In this document: one piece after another, positions 38,501 through 46,535 of the stretch
Numbering within the stretch: the stretch's first letter is position 1
How the letters are laid out: every line of letters begins with the position of its first letter
From: Bacteroidota bacterium
Lineage (GTDB): Bacteria; Bacteroidota; Bacteroidia; Cytophagales; Cytophagaceae
Direction of reading: 5' to 3'
NCBI GenBank assembly: GCA_023458555.1
Contig: JAEWYS010000001.1
Span: 62,001 to 126,000 of the forward strand
Length of the DNA stretch: 64,000 nucleotides
Notes under the pieces: generated by a model
Database searches by the model: none
What the model was told of the DNA's origin: nothing
What the model saw: the letters and a program-made list of their open reading frames with translations, nothing else
Made by a program: the position numbers and the translations under genes

Positions 38501-39783
38501 TGGAGATGGTGCTATGGTCGCATCAAGTGACTGGTACGCCTGAAATTGTCATGGAACATGAAAGTAAAACAAGTAGTTTTTCAATTCAGAACTTTATTCC
38601 CATTGGTAATAGATATGCTCAAGTTAGTATTTTAACCCCGGATGATGCACTTGCGGGTTTTTATTATCCGGTTTTTCGTTATCCTTTTTGTGATGTGCGA
38701 GCAGATATTGCAGCTGTGAGCGTAAAGGAAAATAATACAAGTTTGCAGTTATCTTCCGGCTCAATCGCGAGAGCCGGAAATGTGATCAAATTAATTGCAA
38801 GCTATTACAATTCGGGAGCTAAGCCAGTCCAGGATGCCCGACTGTGGTTTGTATTGGGCGAGCACCTTCATTTGTTGGCAGACTTCCAGTCTTTGTTTAC
38901 GAAGTCTGGTGATACTTTGCTTTATTCTTTACCAGAAATGATACCTGGAAAAAACTATACCTTTTCGTTTCAAATAAAGATTGATACTTTGGTACAAGGC
39001 GGAGATACTGTTTTGGTGACAGGTGGGATGGATGTGAAGGGTGAACAAGACATCAGTGATAATTATGCTGAGTGGATGGAAGAAATTCGTGCATCCTTTG
39101 ATCCGAATGATAAACTGGTCGACAAATCGGAAATAGATGAAGCCGATAAAAAGAAAAATCTTATTTATACCATACGTTTCCAAAATACAGGCAATGATAC
39201 CGCTTTTGTAGTTAGAATTGAAGATCAATTACCTGTCGAGTTAGACTGGACTACGCTTAAGGTGTTGACTCATAGTCATCCTATGGATTACAAATTCGTT
39301 TCCAATGGTGTGCTGGAGTTCTTGTTCAGGAATATTTTATTACCGGATAGTACAACCGACGAGGCTAATAGTCATGGCTATGTAAGCTTCTCTATAAAGT
39401 TGAAAGAAGGTATGCTTTTGGCTCCTGGGGACTCTGTCGCAAATCAGGCAGCGATCTTTTTTGATTATAACGCGCCTATCATAACCAATTACGCGGTTAC
39501 AAAGCTGATTGAGAAAAAAGATATTGTTAATTCGGTGGCGGAGGTGTTTAATTGGAATTTTGAGATTTTTCCAAATCCCGCTCGTAGTGGATTTTCGATA
39601 AAGTCTCCTGAGAGAGGACAGTTATTCTTGTACACCGCTTCTGGTGTATTGTCTCTGGAGCTTACGCTAAATCCGGGAATCAACGAGATACTTGTACCCT
39701 CGGAACTTGAAAAAGGCTTATATCTATATCGCATTCAGACGGAGAAGTATTCAGGTAGAGGAAAAATCCTATTGGTGAAATAA
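35551..39783 (+). CDS. Large T9SS type A cargo made of divergent Ig-like repeats
   Basis: A 1410-residue secreted protein with signal peptide MNLNIFFLCVFVFCFYVSDG-Q. Residues 25 to about 1080 read as a series of roughly nine to ten divergent units of about 100 residues. Each contains a Cys-containing strand and a closing 'IPxxAPxGxYxLxxxxxC' pattern (IPNNAPLGSYELVLLEREPC, IPDDAPVGRYELDIGTLARD, IPMNAPSGTYHLI), like Ig/IPT folds. A DUF11-like domain (about 1060-1170) and a DUF7619-type region (about 1180-1320, SFDPNDKL, RFQNTGNDTAFVV, IFFDYNAPIITN) follow, then a type A T9SS sorting domain (IFPNPARSGFSIKSPERGQ ... GRGKILLVK). It is likely a long stalk or adhesin on the cell surface. Its C-terminal half matches the layout of the 25285 protein. 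menC follows within 16 bp. Confidence 0.82.
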   Translation: MNLNIFFLCVFVFCFYVSDGQIVLVNGQYGISGEALTQELNIYSSDRGRCFAPTEPGQVVFRHEDGLFSFSPDSMYYSSRNSALNLVIDKVPDQAGKYHVFLEKEQECLVRAESYFSVNKGKPTDLSFHSFSVSALPGYLKSIGGGYRNNAYVAAIWFSSRDWKRCESFQSHNVSVRHGESTYRVNIDSLSLNESDNNLRIYFTIPNNAPLGSYELVLLEREPCENRIRDILKVQSYKVDAGKYTISKYDNTKIFQYYYGPSEFTMICEDGVNLQDAVLRHLLTGKEEVLNVKDSIQKKRIHLTPDFSLDAPWGEYEIVFKNSCLAPYASVTLAPQTLNTRFPNTLEPGKPTVLAISDEAGFGALAGCLEPDKNQYELRMSDGLVVSIDSLMLFPPEKPDRYNIHFTTPLNYNYDTTIRVRITDAKGCYQEQNISTKPVDYLFFSTGFLTPTYVVGRQVEVQMWGDALQHSCLDMNSEYMAFVNGDFSILVDSLEMKQSGVQVYYVARITIPDDAPVGRYELDIGTLARDCYGRVRSAVKFDVIRPRIEIQGWVDLFPGESASFPMTIRDSNMRDSASCEARWKETIRLVSVSDGTVYSPDTVYYTSSSPNYMSVFIDGHQGLVPGIYKLQVDDNCLYDFDTNIEVRRGGFSALSIHANRGQTVTGSITASASFTKTIPKDSLVFVHAVNGYEIKLDMRGILQYSVTIPMNAPSGTYHLINKDSSEASFSILRNVLTVNRTFVQFEHDAASLQILSSGAVTFTMINAKEGMNLQDPGFCLNPVNAEPVLSSYNGDRIRADSIITSSPTVFTAYYTLDEDVSIGNYTFRMSNENCSGSSLRSVNVGYPNIYNYYHKYDTSHNVCDNKKIVRLFFDQIGTHRIDTLDIYNFSKNNTRLYLKRRNLDLVPDSVFFNNSTLTAIFTLPEPEASEDEMFFSTGEKIKIKLSGVSSWLLEKPKIASPPIVLKKGEKQIIGLTRKNMAIDMEMVLWSHQVTGTPEIVMEHESKTSSFSIQNFIPIGNRYAQVSILTPDDALAGFYYPVFRYPFCDVRADIAAVSVKENNTSLQLSSGSIARAGNVIKLIASYYNSGAKPVQDARLWFVLGEHLHLLADFQSLFTKSGDTLLYSLPEMIPGKNYTFSFQIKIDTLVQGGDTVLVTGGMDVKGEQDISDNYAEWMEEIRASFDPNDKLVDKSEIDEADKKKNLIYTIRFQNTGNDTAFVVRIEDQLPVELDWTTLKVLTHSHPMDYKFVSNGVLEFLFRNILLPDSTTDEANSHGYVSFSIKLKEGMLLAPGDSVANQAAIFFDYNAPIITNYAVTKLIEKKDIVNSVAEVFNWNFEIFPNPARSGFSIKSPERGQLFLYTASGVLSLELTLNPGINEILVPSELEKGLYLYRIQTEKYSGRGKILLVK

Positions 39784-39798
39784 TGTATTTTTGTGTCT

Positions 39799-40881
39799 AT
39801 GAAAGTCGAACTCCGTAAACGCACGCTGGTTTTTAAATTCGATGCAGGAACTTCCCGCGGAATACTAAAAACCCGGGATGTCTGGTATCTCAGTATGCAG
39901 GATCAGTCAATACCGGGGATAACCGGTATAGGGGAGATTGCTCCGCTCAAAGGTCTTAGTATCGATGACCGGCCTGATTTTGAAATTGTACTGGAAAGAA
40001 TACGCGGAGAGCTGGAAGGACATAATTTCGTTTCCCTGAAGGATACTTCTGTTGCAGACACCTTCAATATTCAGGACTTCCCCTCGATCGTATTTGGTAT
40101 TGAGATGGCGATACTGGATATGCTCAATGGAGGCAAGAGACAGTTTTTCAATCCGAATGATTTTTATGAAGGACGGCAGCGTATTCCGATCAACGGTCTC
40201 ATCTGGATGGGGAAGAGGGAGTTTATGCAGGAACAGATTGAACGCAAGCTGGCAGAAGGGTATACCTGTCTGAAAATGAAAATAGGCGCGCTGGATCTGG
40301 ACGCGGAATGTGAACTGTTGGAAGCGATACGCAAACGCTATACTTCGGACCAGATCACCTTGAGACTGGATGCGAACGGCGCTTTTAACCGGCACAATGC
40401 AATGGAGATTCTACAGCGCCTTTCTGCCTATGACATTCATTCGATAGAGCAGCCGGTACGGCAGGGACAAAGAGAATTAATGGCGGATTTGTGCGCGAAT
40501 GCTCCGGTGCCTGTAGCACTTGACGAAGAGCTGATAGGGATATACGGTTATGACAACAAGTACACACTGCTTGAGTATTGCCGCCCGCCATATATTATTC
40601 TGAAGCCTTCTCTGCTTGGTGGATTTAAAGCCTGTGACGAGTGGATTCAGATCGCTGATGCATTGGGTATCGGCTGGTGGATGACTTCTGCGCTCGAATC
40701 CAATATCGGCCTCAATGCTATTGCACAATACACTTCATACAAAGCAGACAGAAACATACCCCAGGGGCTTGGAACCGGGCAGCTGTATACCAACAATATA
40801 GATTCCCCTCTGGAGATAGTGCAGGGATGCCTGCATTATAATGAATCGCCGGGCTGGGGAGATCTTCCCTTTTGCAAATAA
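39799..40881 (+). CDS. menC: o-Succinylbenzoate synthase (enolase superfamily)
   Basis: A 360-residue cytosolic enzyme of the muconate-lactonising subgroup of the enolase superfamily. It most likely dehydrates SHCHC to o-succinylbenzoate in menaquinone synthesis. Visible catalytic signatures are the KxK motif in CLKMKIGALD, the three metal ligands in LRLDANGAF, SIEQPV and ALDEEL, and the last catalytic Lys in ILKPSLLGG. The rest is the (beta/alpha)7-beta barrel with a capping N-terminal domain (GITGIGEIAPLKGLS). Menaquinone is the main quinone of Bacteroidota, which fits. Dipeptide epimerases share this fold, but the KMKIG/KPSLLGG spacing and short length favour MenC. The ATG at 39799 is preferred to the GTG at 39793; a TATTTTTG sequence resembling the Bacteroidota -7 element lies just upstream (39786-39793). 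Confidence 0.82.
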   Translation: MKVELRKRTLVFKFDAGTSRGILKTRDVWYLSMQDQSIPGITGIGEIAPLKGLSIDDRPDFEIVLERIRGELEGHNFVSLKDTSVADTFNIQDFPSIVFGIEMAILDMLNGGKRQFFNPNDFYEGRQRIPINGLIWMGKREFMQEQIERKLAEGYTCLKMKIGALDLDAECELLEAIRKRYTSDQITLRLDANGAFNRHNAMEILQRLSAYDIHSIEQPVRQGQRELMADLCANAPVPVALDEELIGIYGYDNKYTLLEYCRPPYIILKPSLLGGFKACDEWIQIADALGIGWWMTSALESNIGLNAIAQYTSYKADRNIPQGLGTGQLYTNNIDSPLEIVQGCLHYNESPGWGDLPFCK

Positions 40882-40893
40882 TTGGAGGTGATC

Positions 40894-42537
40894 CTATTCA
40901 GTTATTTCCAGGTGATAGGCGCTCAGCGGAGGCAATGTGAGAGTGCGATTATTTTCTAATCTGGCATTTCTGATCAGATGAAGGTTCGGGGTGGTGGAGT
41001 CAAAACCGAAAATTCGTACTTTGGATATAGTGCCCGCGATATTTGTCCCGATATTAAAAGTGACATACTGGTCGTAATTTTTATTCAGAAGAATAATGTG
41101 GACCGTTTTCTTTTTCTTCTTTACAGTTTGTGACGCGTAAGCAGAAGTATTGACCGGATCGGTATTGGATACTTTAATGCCGGTACTCCCGAAGGTTGAG
41201 TTAGCCCCGTCATAGTTGCGGTATAGCTTGAATGCGGAGGCAATATAGCCATCGATGGTGCCCCAGAGATTGGCCATGTATATTCCGTGCGTACCCCAGA
41301 TTCCCAGCACATCGGCCTGGGTGATTCCGCCCGACACATCGTTTGATCCGCCATATTCATATTCGCTGACAGAGAGTCTGGTACCGGGATAATAATCGTT
41401 TATTTCTTTCTTTAGCCAGGGAAGCAGTGTAAAGGGAGCGTAATGTTTGGCTATATAGCTGTCTTCTCTGTAAGTACTATCCCATAAGGTACGGGGAGCC
41501 TGCATACGGGCTTCGGCCAGTGGTCGTTCCTGTATGCTATGGTTGATGATGCGTTCTTTATAGTCTCCGGCAAGCGTACCTGTAGCTTCCGGGTACCAGT
41601 GTACATCCAGCACATCCAGCAGGCGCAGCCCCAGGCTGTCTTCCGCTTTTTTCATGCCGGCCAGGTAGGCCTGAATAAAATTGGTATAGCCCCGATCATA
41701 AAACAATCCCCAGTCATAGGCAGAATGCAGATTCCGGTAAGCCTCGAAACCATAGGGGGAAGGGCCAAAGACCTCTGCTTCTTTGTCGACGGATTTGATG
41801 GCATGAGCGGTATTTACAGACAGGTCGATGAGCTCCTGACATTGCACTGGCTTATAGCGGGCATAGGGAACAAGCAGAGACCAAAGCTCTGTTTCATTGT
41901 CAAGCGTATAGCCCCTGATGCCGGTCGGGGAGGTTGATTTCCCGTATCGCTGCTTCAGGAAGTGAATAAATTCGTCGGTATAAACAAAGCGGTCACTCAG
42001 ATCCGGCTTGTCCTTCATCTTGCCCGGGTGGAAATTTCTGACAGCGACCCAGCGCTGAGAAGGAGCGCTTTCATTTTTAGACACGGAACCATATTTGTCC
42101 GCTGCTACATATCCGAGCATAGGTACCGTGATCAGCGAATAGGCTCCCGCCGACAAGGATGAGTCATGGAAGGTACGTATTACTCGTGCCGGTTCCTTGC
42201 GTTCAAACGGATTGATCCCCAGCTCGTGCGCGAAGTAATCATCACTTACATGTGCCCAGCTGGTACCGGCGTTGGAAGCATTGGTTTCCCAGTTGTAAGT
42301 AGACATTCTCGTGCCGCCCAGGCGCCGGGAAGTAATGTTCAGCTCATGGTAATCTGTCTGATAGTTGATGCCGTAAATATATGGGCTGATCTGGAAGGTA
42401 CTATCCGGATATAAGCTGATCGTTACCCGGAGTGTATCCTGGGCATTGGTCGTATGATAGCACATAAGCAGCACGAGACTTCCCCAAAAGGAAAGCAGGT
42501 GCGCCAGACAGGATAACCGGATTGTAAGAGCCTTCAA
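40894..42537 (-). CDS. Glycoside hydrolase family 44 enzyme
   Basis: A 547-residue secreted glycoside hydrolase. Signal peptide: cleavage near NAQ at 31-33. The fold reads as a TIM barrel plus C-terminal beta-sandwich. GH44 signatures are present: YGINYQTDYHELNITSRRLG with GTRMSTYNWE at the N-terminus, the acid/base segment GYTLDNETELWS (Glu215), the DVLDVHWYPE strand, and the nucleophile segment LSVSEYEYGG (Glu392) followed by GITQADVLGIWG. Known GH44 enzymes are endoglucanases or xyloglucanases acting on beta-1,4-glucans, so it should cut plant-type glucans outside the cytoplasm. No sorting domain or carbohydrate-binding module is visible, and no SusCD pair is nearby. It is convergent with menC, with only 12 bp between stops. 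Confidence 0.87.
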   Translation of the reverse strand: MKALTIRLSCLAHLLSFWGSLVLLMCYHTTNAQDTLRVTISLYPDSTFQISPYIYGINYQTDYHELNITSRRLGGTRMSTYNWETNASNAGTSWAHVSDDYFAHELGINPFERKEPARVIRTFHDSSLSAGAYSLITVPMLGYVAADKYGSVSKNESAPSQRWVAVRNFHPGKMKDKPDLSDRFVYTDEFIHFLKQRYGKSTSPTGIRGYTLDNETELWSLLVPYARYKPVQCQELIDLSVNTAHAIKSVDKEAEVFGPSPYGFEAYRNLHSAYDWGLFYDRGYTNFIQAYLAGMKKAEDSLGLRLLDVLDVHWYPEATGTLAGDYKERIINHSIQERPLAEARMQAPRTLWDSTYREDSYIAKHYAPFTLLPWLKKEINDYYPGTRLSVSEYEYGGSNDVSGGITQADVLGIWGTHGIYMANLWGTIDGYIASAFKLYRNYDGANSTFGSTGIKVSNTDPVNTSAYASQTVKKKKKTVHIILLNKNYDQYVTFNIGTNIAGTISKVRIFGFDSTTPNLHLIRNARLENNRTLTLPPLSAYHLEITE

Positions 42538-42564
42538 TAGCGTGTATTAATGCAGAATAAATAG

Positions 42565-43716
42565 TTAGTGTTTTTTAAGCTCGGTGATTTCCTCCTGCAG
42601 AAGATTGATTTTTTTGTTCTGCTCAATCAGGTATAAGGTAAGTTCCTCTATTTTCTTGAGCAGTACAGCATTCATATCACCAATATTGATGCCTGTCTCT
42701 TTTACCTCGATAGCAGAGGGGACTTCCGGAAGGTGTTTGTTGGACTGTACAAAATGCTCTACTTCTTCAAGTGAGCTCAGCGGATAATCTTTTTCGAAAA
42801 CATAATCAGGCCAGGTAGCAGAAGTGTTTTCCACGATGATTTCCTTGGCTCCGATTTTTCCGTTGACCGCCAAAAGGTAGTTGTTGGGATTGAGTGCGGT
42901 AATATCTCCTATCCCGACATTCTTGTTTACACCATCAAATGACATGATATCCCCCAGATCAGACGTGATTTTTAACAACTTATTTGCTGCATTGAATTGA
43001 AGCCTTACAAATTCTGAGGTTGTGCCTTTCTGAAAATTAAGAAAGGAAGAGTTTGACGAAGATGGCGGACCTGTCAGCGTTAATGATTCGGTAGTTGTTC
43101 CGTTACCTATTTGCAGTGAATACTTAGGGTCATTGGTTTTTATACCCACATTGCCGTTGTTATTAATACGTACCCGGTGCTTGCCTTGGGTGAAAAAGTC
43201 AATTCCAAAAAAGGAGGCAATATAAGCGTTTACGCCATCAACAGAAATACCTTCATCGTAATTGTGAAAGCCGAATCCATAATGATTGATGTATTGACCA
43301 TCGTAAAGGAATTCATCTATAAAGCCAAGATTGTGCACAATACCAGGTGAGGAGCCTGCAGTGGTGGATGCTGTTGGAAATCCGAGGCGTCCATTAAGGT
43401 ATACCGGACCGTTGATGTCCAACAAGTGACCTGATGGCGGTGTTGGGTTATTGATACCTATATTTCCCCTTGAAGAGAATGTAAGCAGATTGGACCAGGT
43501 CGATGTATTGTGACGGACCTGTAGGTGTAGATACCCTCTAGAATTGCTGCTGGTATTGATAAACCGGACTCCGAAATTATCAGGGAAGTTCCATAACAAT
43601 GTTTTATCCACTCCGCTGTTGCCGGAAATATCATCAAAGGTCAGACTTTGTGCCTGCGCCGATCCGGTAAAGGTCAATAATAGGAGTGTGACAAAGTAAA
43701 AAAATGGGCGTTTCAT
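42565..43716 (-). CDS. Tail-fibre-like secreted protein with C-terminal coiled coil (paralogue 1)
   Basis: A 383-residue protein with signal peptide MKRPFFYFVTLLLLTFTGSAQA. The middle has repeated 'GNVGIGTTxP'-like turns (RGNIGINNPTPPSGHLLDIN, NNGNVGIKTNDPKYSLQIGN), the hallmark of phage tail-fibre/surface fibre proteins common in Bacteroidota. The C-terminus has the conserved block ATWPDYVFEKDYPLSSLEEV, NKHLPEVPSA and a coiled coil (KKIEELTLYLIEQNKKINLL), which probably trimerises. The stretch from about residue 185 to 270 is nearly identical to the next gene, as is the C-terminal block, marking a recent duplication. It is downstream of that paralogue with a 36-bp gap, so probably the same transcript. 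No T9SS domain. Function is unknown; a surface fibre is the best guess. Confidence 0.78.
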   Translation of the reverse strand: MKRPFFYFVTLLLLTFTGSAQAQSLTFDDISGNSGVDKTLLWNFPDNFGVRFINTSSNSRGYLHLQVRHNTSTWSNLLTFSSRGNIGINNPTPPSGHLLDINGPVYLNGRLGFPTASTTAGSSPGIVHNLGFIDEFLYDGQYINHYGFGFHNYDEGISVDGVNAYIASFFGIDFFTQGKHRVRINNNGNVGIKTNDPKYSLQIGNGTTTESLTLTGPPSSSNSSFLNFQKGTTSEFVRLQFNAANKLLKITSDLGDIMSFDGVNKNVGIGDITALNPNNYLLAVNGKIGAKEIIVENTSATWPDYVFEKDYPLSSLEEVEHFVQSNKHLPEVPSAIEVKETGINIGDMNAVLLKKIEELTLYLIEQNKKINLLQEEITELKKH

Positions 43717-43752
43717 AATAATAAGCTTATTTGTGTGGTGGCAAATTTTGTA

Positions 43753-45207
43753 TTATTCTGTTGCTTTTAAAAGTTTTTGCAACTGGCTTTCCTGGCTTTT
43801 CAGCTGCTTGTTTATTTCAATCAGATAGAGCGTAAGTTCTTCTATCTTTTTTTGCTGGGCGGTGATAATGTCACCCAGATTAATACCTTTGTCTTCAATT
43901 TCTCTGGCAGCCGGTATTTCGGGCAGATGCTTATTAGCCTCAATAAAATGCTCTACTTCTTCGAGAGAAATCAGCGGATAATCTTTTTCGAAAACATAAT
44001 CCGGCCATGTAGCAGAGGTGTTTTCCACGATGACTTCCTTGGCGCCTATTTTTCCGTTGACGGCTAGCTTGTAGTTGTTGGGGTTGAGTGTAGTAATTGC
44101 ACCTATTCCGACATTTCCGTTTATTCTGTCGAATGACATAATATCGCCTTGGTCAGAAGCAATTTTTAATAAATCGCTTGCCGCATTGAATTGAATCCTC
44201 ACATATTCTGAGGTAGTGCCTTTCTGAAAATTAAGAAAGGAAGAGTTCGATGAAGATGGCGGCCCTGCCAGTGTTAATGATTCGGTAGTTGTTCCGTTTC
44301 CTATTTGCAGTGAATATTTCGGGTCATTGGTTTTTATACCTACATTGCCATTATTGTTTATTCGAAATCGATGTTGGGTTGCAGTAAAAAAATCGATTCC
44401 ATAGGTTGCGGCTATATAAGCATTGGAGCCATTGGTGGAGGGGCTCTCTTGATAGCTATGGAAACCGAATCCATAATTATTCAGATATTCATTGTCATAT
44501 TGAAACTCGCTGCTGCTGCCAAGTAAGCCGATTCCTGTCCGTTCGTCGGATGAGGTGTTGGCAACCGGCAATAAAATCCGGCCTTCGACTGAAAAATTGG
44601 GTTTGCCATAAGAGCCATAACCCAGATGGGCGTTGTTTTCAAAATATAAGGTATTGGTTGAGTATCGCAGACGATGCATATTTACTCCCCCATGGTGAAA
44701 ATAGATACTGCCTTCTGCCGATTCGGGACCAAGACCGGCTCCTTCTACCATAAGGCTTCGGGCAATCACCATATCTTCAAACAAGGCTTTACCACCAGTT
44801 ACCCTGAGCTTATAGGAGCTGCTTGGCATAGCCCCTATGCCAAGCTGGTCGTTAATATAGGTTTTTCCGTTGATGTCGAGCGCGTATCCGGGAGTAGGAG
44901 CAGTGGTCCTGATTCCTATTGTTCCGTTGGTTGCAAACGTCATGAGTGAAGTATAGCTGCCATTATTATGTCTTGCCGCTATATCTAACAGCCCCCTGTC
45001 TCCGCCTGTGGTGCCGGTTCTGTTGCCCCAGCGGAATCCATAATTGCTTCCGTTGATTACGGTATTCCAGGTCAGAAATTTGTCAATACCATCGTTGGCG
45101 TTCAGGTTGTCAAAGGTCTGGGTTTGTGCCTGCGCCTCATTTTTTGGAAAAAATGTTAATAAAGCGGCTACCGACAATAATGCAGTGTATACGTAATATT
45201 TGTTCAT
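43753..45207 (-). CDS. Tail-fibre-like secreted protein with C-terminal coiled coil (paralogue 2)
   Basis: A 484-residue paralogue of the 42565 gene. Signal peptide MNKYYVYTALLSVAALLTFF ending NEAQAQ. It has the same 'DNLNANDGIDKFLTWNT' N-terminal block, repeated GNVGI/GTIGI turns, and about 100 extra residues in the middle (a second fibre segment, RSLMVEGAGLGPESAEG). The C-terminal half is nearly the same as paralogue 1 and ends in a coiled coil (KKIEELTLYLIEINKQLKSQ). Its promoter region and first 70 codons are part of a 404-bp segment repeated at 47172-47570, so this gene is one border of the toxin/immunity cassette region. Role unknown: surface fibre or adhesin, possibly functionally linked to the RHS toxin. 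Confidence 0.78.
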   Translation of the reverse strand: MNKYYVYTALLSVAALLTFFPKNEAQAQTQTFDNLNANDGIDKFLTWNTVINGSNYGFRWGNRTGTTGGDRGLLDIAARHNNGSYTSLMTFATNGTIGIRTTAPTPGYALDINGKTYINDQLGIGAMPSSSYKLRVTGGKALFEDMVIARSLMVEGAGLGPESAEGSIYFHHGGVNMHRLRYSTNTLYFENNAHLGYGSYGKPNFSVEGRILLPVANTSSDERTGIGLLGSSSEFQYDNEYLNNYGFGFHSYQESPSTNGSNAYIAATYGIDFFTATQHRFRINNNGNVGIKTNDPKYSLQIGNGTTTESLTLAGPPSSSNSSFLNFQKGTTSEYVRIQFNAASDLLKIASDQGDIMSFDRINGNVGIGAITTLNPNNYKLAVNGKIGAKEVIVENTSATWPDYVFEKDYPLISLEEVEHFIEANKHLPEIPAAREIEDKGINLGDIITAQQKKIEELTLYLIEINKQLKSQESQLQKLLKATE

Positions 45208-45400
45208 TGGTTAAAGGTGGTGTTATTGTTATCTATTATATCTGGTTTCGGTTATATTTTTAGTGCTCTTTATGAGTAGTTGGTTGCTGGTCATAAGACA
45301 CCGCAAACGGCCAGAGAGTCTGAAATACCTGCAACAGCGGAAGTAATATAACTAAAGCACAAGTCTCTCAACCCACCCCCCTAACGCTCGAAGACTTGCG
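44997..45400. repeat. 404-bp direct repeat, copy A
   Basis: It covers the first 70 codons of the tail-fibre-like gene (paralogue 2) and about 190 bp of upstream sequence, up to CGAAGACTTGCG at 45389-45400. Copy B at 47172-47570 is in the same orientation and differs at only about a dozen positions, mostly small indels near CCGCAAACGGCC and the C-run. The sequences diverge abruptly on both sides. Confidence 0.93.
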
Positions 45401-45419
45401 GTAGAGGATGTTTGCCCTG

Positions 45420-45794
45420 TTAATCCTCAGGATGTGTAATTTTTTTCCTATAAACCAGCCAGTTATAAAATCCGAAGGTAATCAATCCTATTATAGAAAT
45501 CCCTCCCAATATCTTTTTATAGGGAAAGTAAAACGCATTAAACATCATATAAATAGCATACAAAAAAACAAATCCGACAAAAATATAATGACTTACTCTT
45601 TTTCTTTTAAAACATGATAAATATAGTCTTGACAATAAAAGCGCTTGGACAGCAAGAACGCACCCCACTAATGTCATATATAAATATTTCGGAATATCGT
45701 TAAATAACGTATCCAGGATTAAATCAAATACAATAAACATCAACACAGAGGGAAGCAAAAGAATTAGCAATAAAGGAAGTAATTTGTTTTTCAT
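45420..45794 (-). CDS. Four-helix membrane protein, candidate immunity protein of the orphan RHS tip
   Basis: A 124-residue integral membrane protein with four predicted helices: KLLPLLLILLLPSVLMFIVF, YLYMTLVGCVLAVQALLLSR, HYIFVGFVFLYAIYMMFNAF and GGISIIGLITFGFYNWLVYR. Its start is 5 bp downstream of the stop of the orphan RHS tip. In polymorphic toxin loci the gene directly after a toxin tip is normally its immunity gene. An inner-membrane immunity protein would fit a membrane-damaging or periplasm-active toxin, but that is inference. I do not recognise a family. It is strongly A/T-rich compared with the fibre genes next to it, as expected of a mobile cassette. Confidence 0.65.
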   Translation of the reverse strand: MKNKLLPLLLILLLPSVLMFIVFDLILDTLFNDIPKYLYMTLVGCVLAVQALLLSRLYLSCFKRKRVSHYIFVGFVFLYAIYMMFNAFYFPYKKILGGISIIGLITFGFYNWLVYRKKITHPED

Positions 45795-45799
45795 TGTTT

Positions 45800-46489
45800 T
45801 TAAAAATCAGTGTTATCTTTACGCGGAGTTGCAGCTTTATATTCTATTGACGAACTAGCTGTTCCATCTTTTCCATAGGTAGTCGTTTTAATCTCATACC
45901 TATACTTTGCATATTTAGAAACTCCTAAGTTATCCACCTTCCCATAATAAGGATTTTCTACTATATTGATTTGGGTCGTTTCATAAACAAAAGTTTGTGC
46001 ATTAGCTTCTGTTTCGTTTCTCCCATTAGGAAGCATTTTTTCAACCTTCATTTTTTCCTCATAAAAAACTTCAGCTTCAAATCCTTCAATACCAAAATCT
46101 TTAACGTATCTATTAACTACTTCTTCAGGATAAATAGAAGTTCCCCCAATTCGCTCCTGAAACAGATAGTAGTCGGATTGAGAAGCCGCTATCCATTGAT
46201 CTGTTGGTTCATTTGTAATAAGATCAAGTAAATCGATTAATGGATTAAGCTTTTGCGCTGTTTTCGTCACAAAGCGATCTAGTATTGGAATACTATTTAA
46301 AAGTCCTACACCAAACCCTTTATCAGCATTTACATATAATTCTTCATCATATATCTTCTTATTGAAATTATCAGCAACTTGGGAAGATTTTATTACTGAC
46401 ATTTTTGTTGGATCAATTGTAACTTTTTTCCCAGCTTTTCTTGGATCCCTTCCATCTTCGTCTAAATAATATATGGGATTATTACCCAA
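45800..46489 (-). CDS. Orphan RHS C-terminal tip (displaced toxin cassette, no proper start)
   Basis: The 229-codon frame begins with a TTG inside a piece of RHS core end: the open frame extends upstream without any ATG and reads DPPLVRKYPSISSYAGLG then NNPIYYLDEDGRDP. That is the standard boundary of RHS core domains in Bacteroidota (compare FANNPILLIDPLGD in the intact RHS gene). After it come about 215 residues of an unrecognised, A/T-rich domain (KSSQVADNFNKKIYDEELYV ... AATPRKDNTDF), the presumed toxin. A hydrophobic helix lies near GVGLLNSIPILDRF. The RHS frame begins right where the upstream lipoprotein gene stops (46536-46538). This is how silent 'orphan' toxin tips look: a spare end that becomes active if recombined onto a full RHS gene. 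The next gene is its candidate immunity gene. Confidence 0.72.
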   Translation of the reverse strand: MGNNPIYYLDEDGRDPRKAGKKVTIDPTKMSVIKSSQVADNFNKKIYDEELYVNADKGFGVGLLNSIPILDRFVTKTAQKLNPLIDLLDLITNEPTDQWIAASQSDYYLFQERIGGTSIYPEEVVNRYVKDFGIEGFEAEVFYEEKMKVEKMLPNGRNETEANAQTFVYETTQINIVENPYYGKVDNLGVSKYAKYRYEIKTTTYGKDGTASSSIEYKAATPRKDNTDF

Positions 46490-46535
46490 TCCCGCATATG
46501 AAGAAATACTTGGATACTTTCTTACAAGAGGAGGA

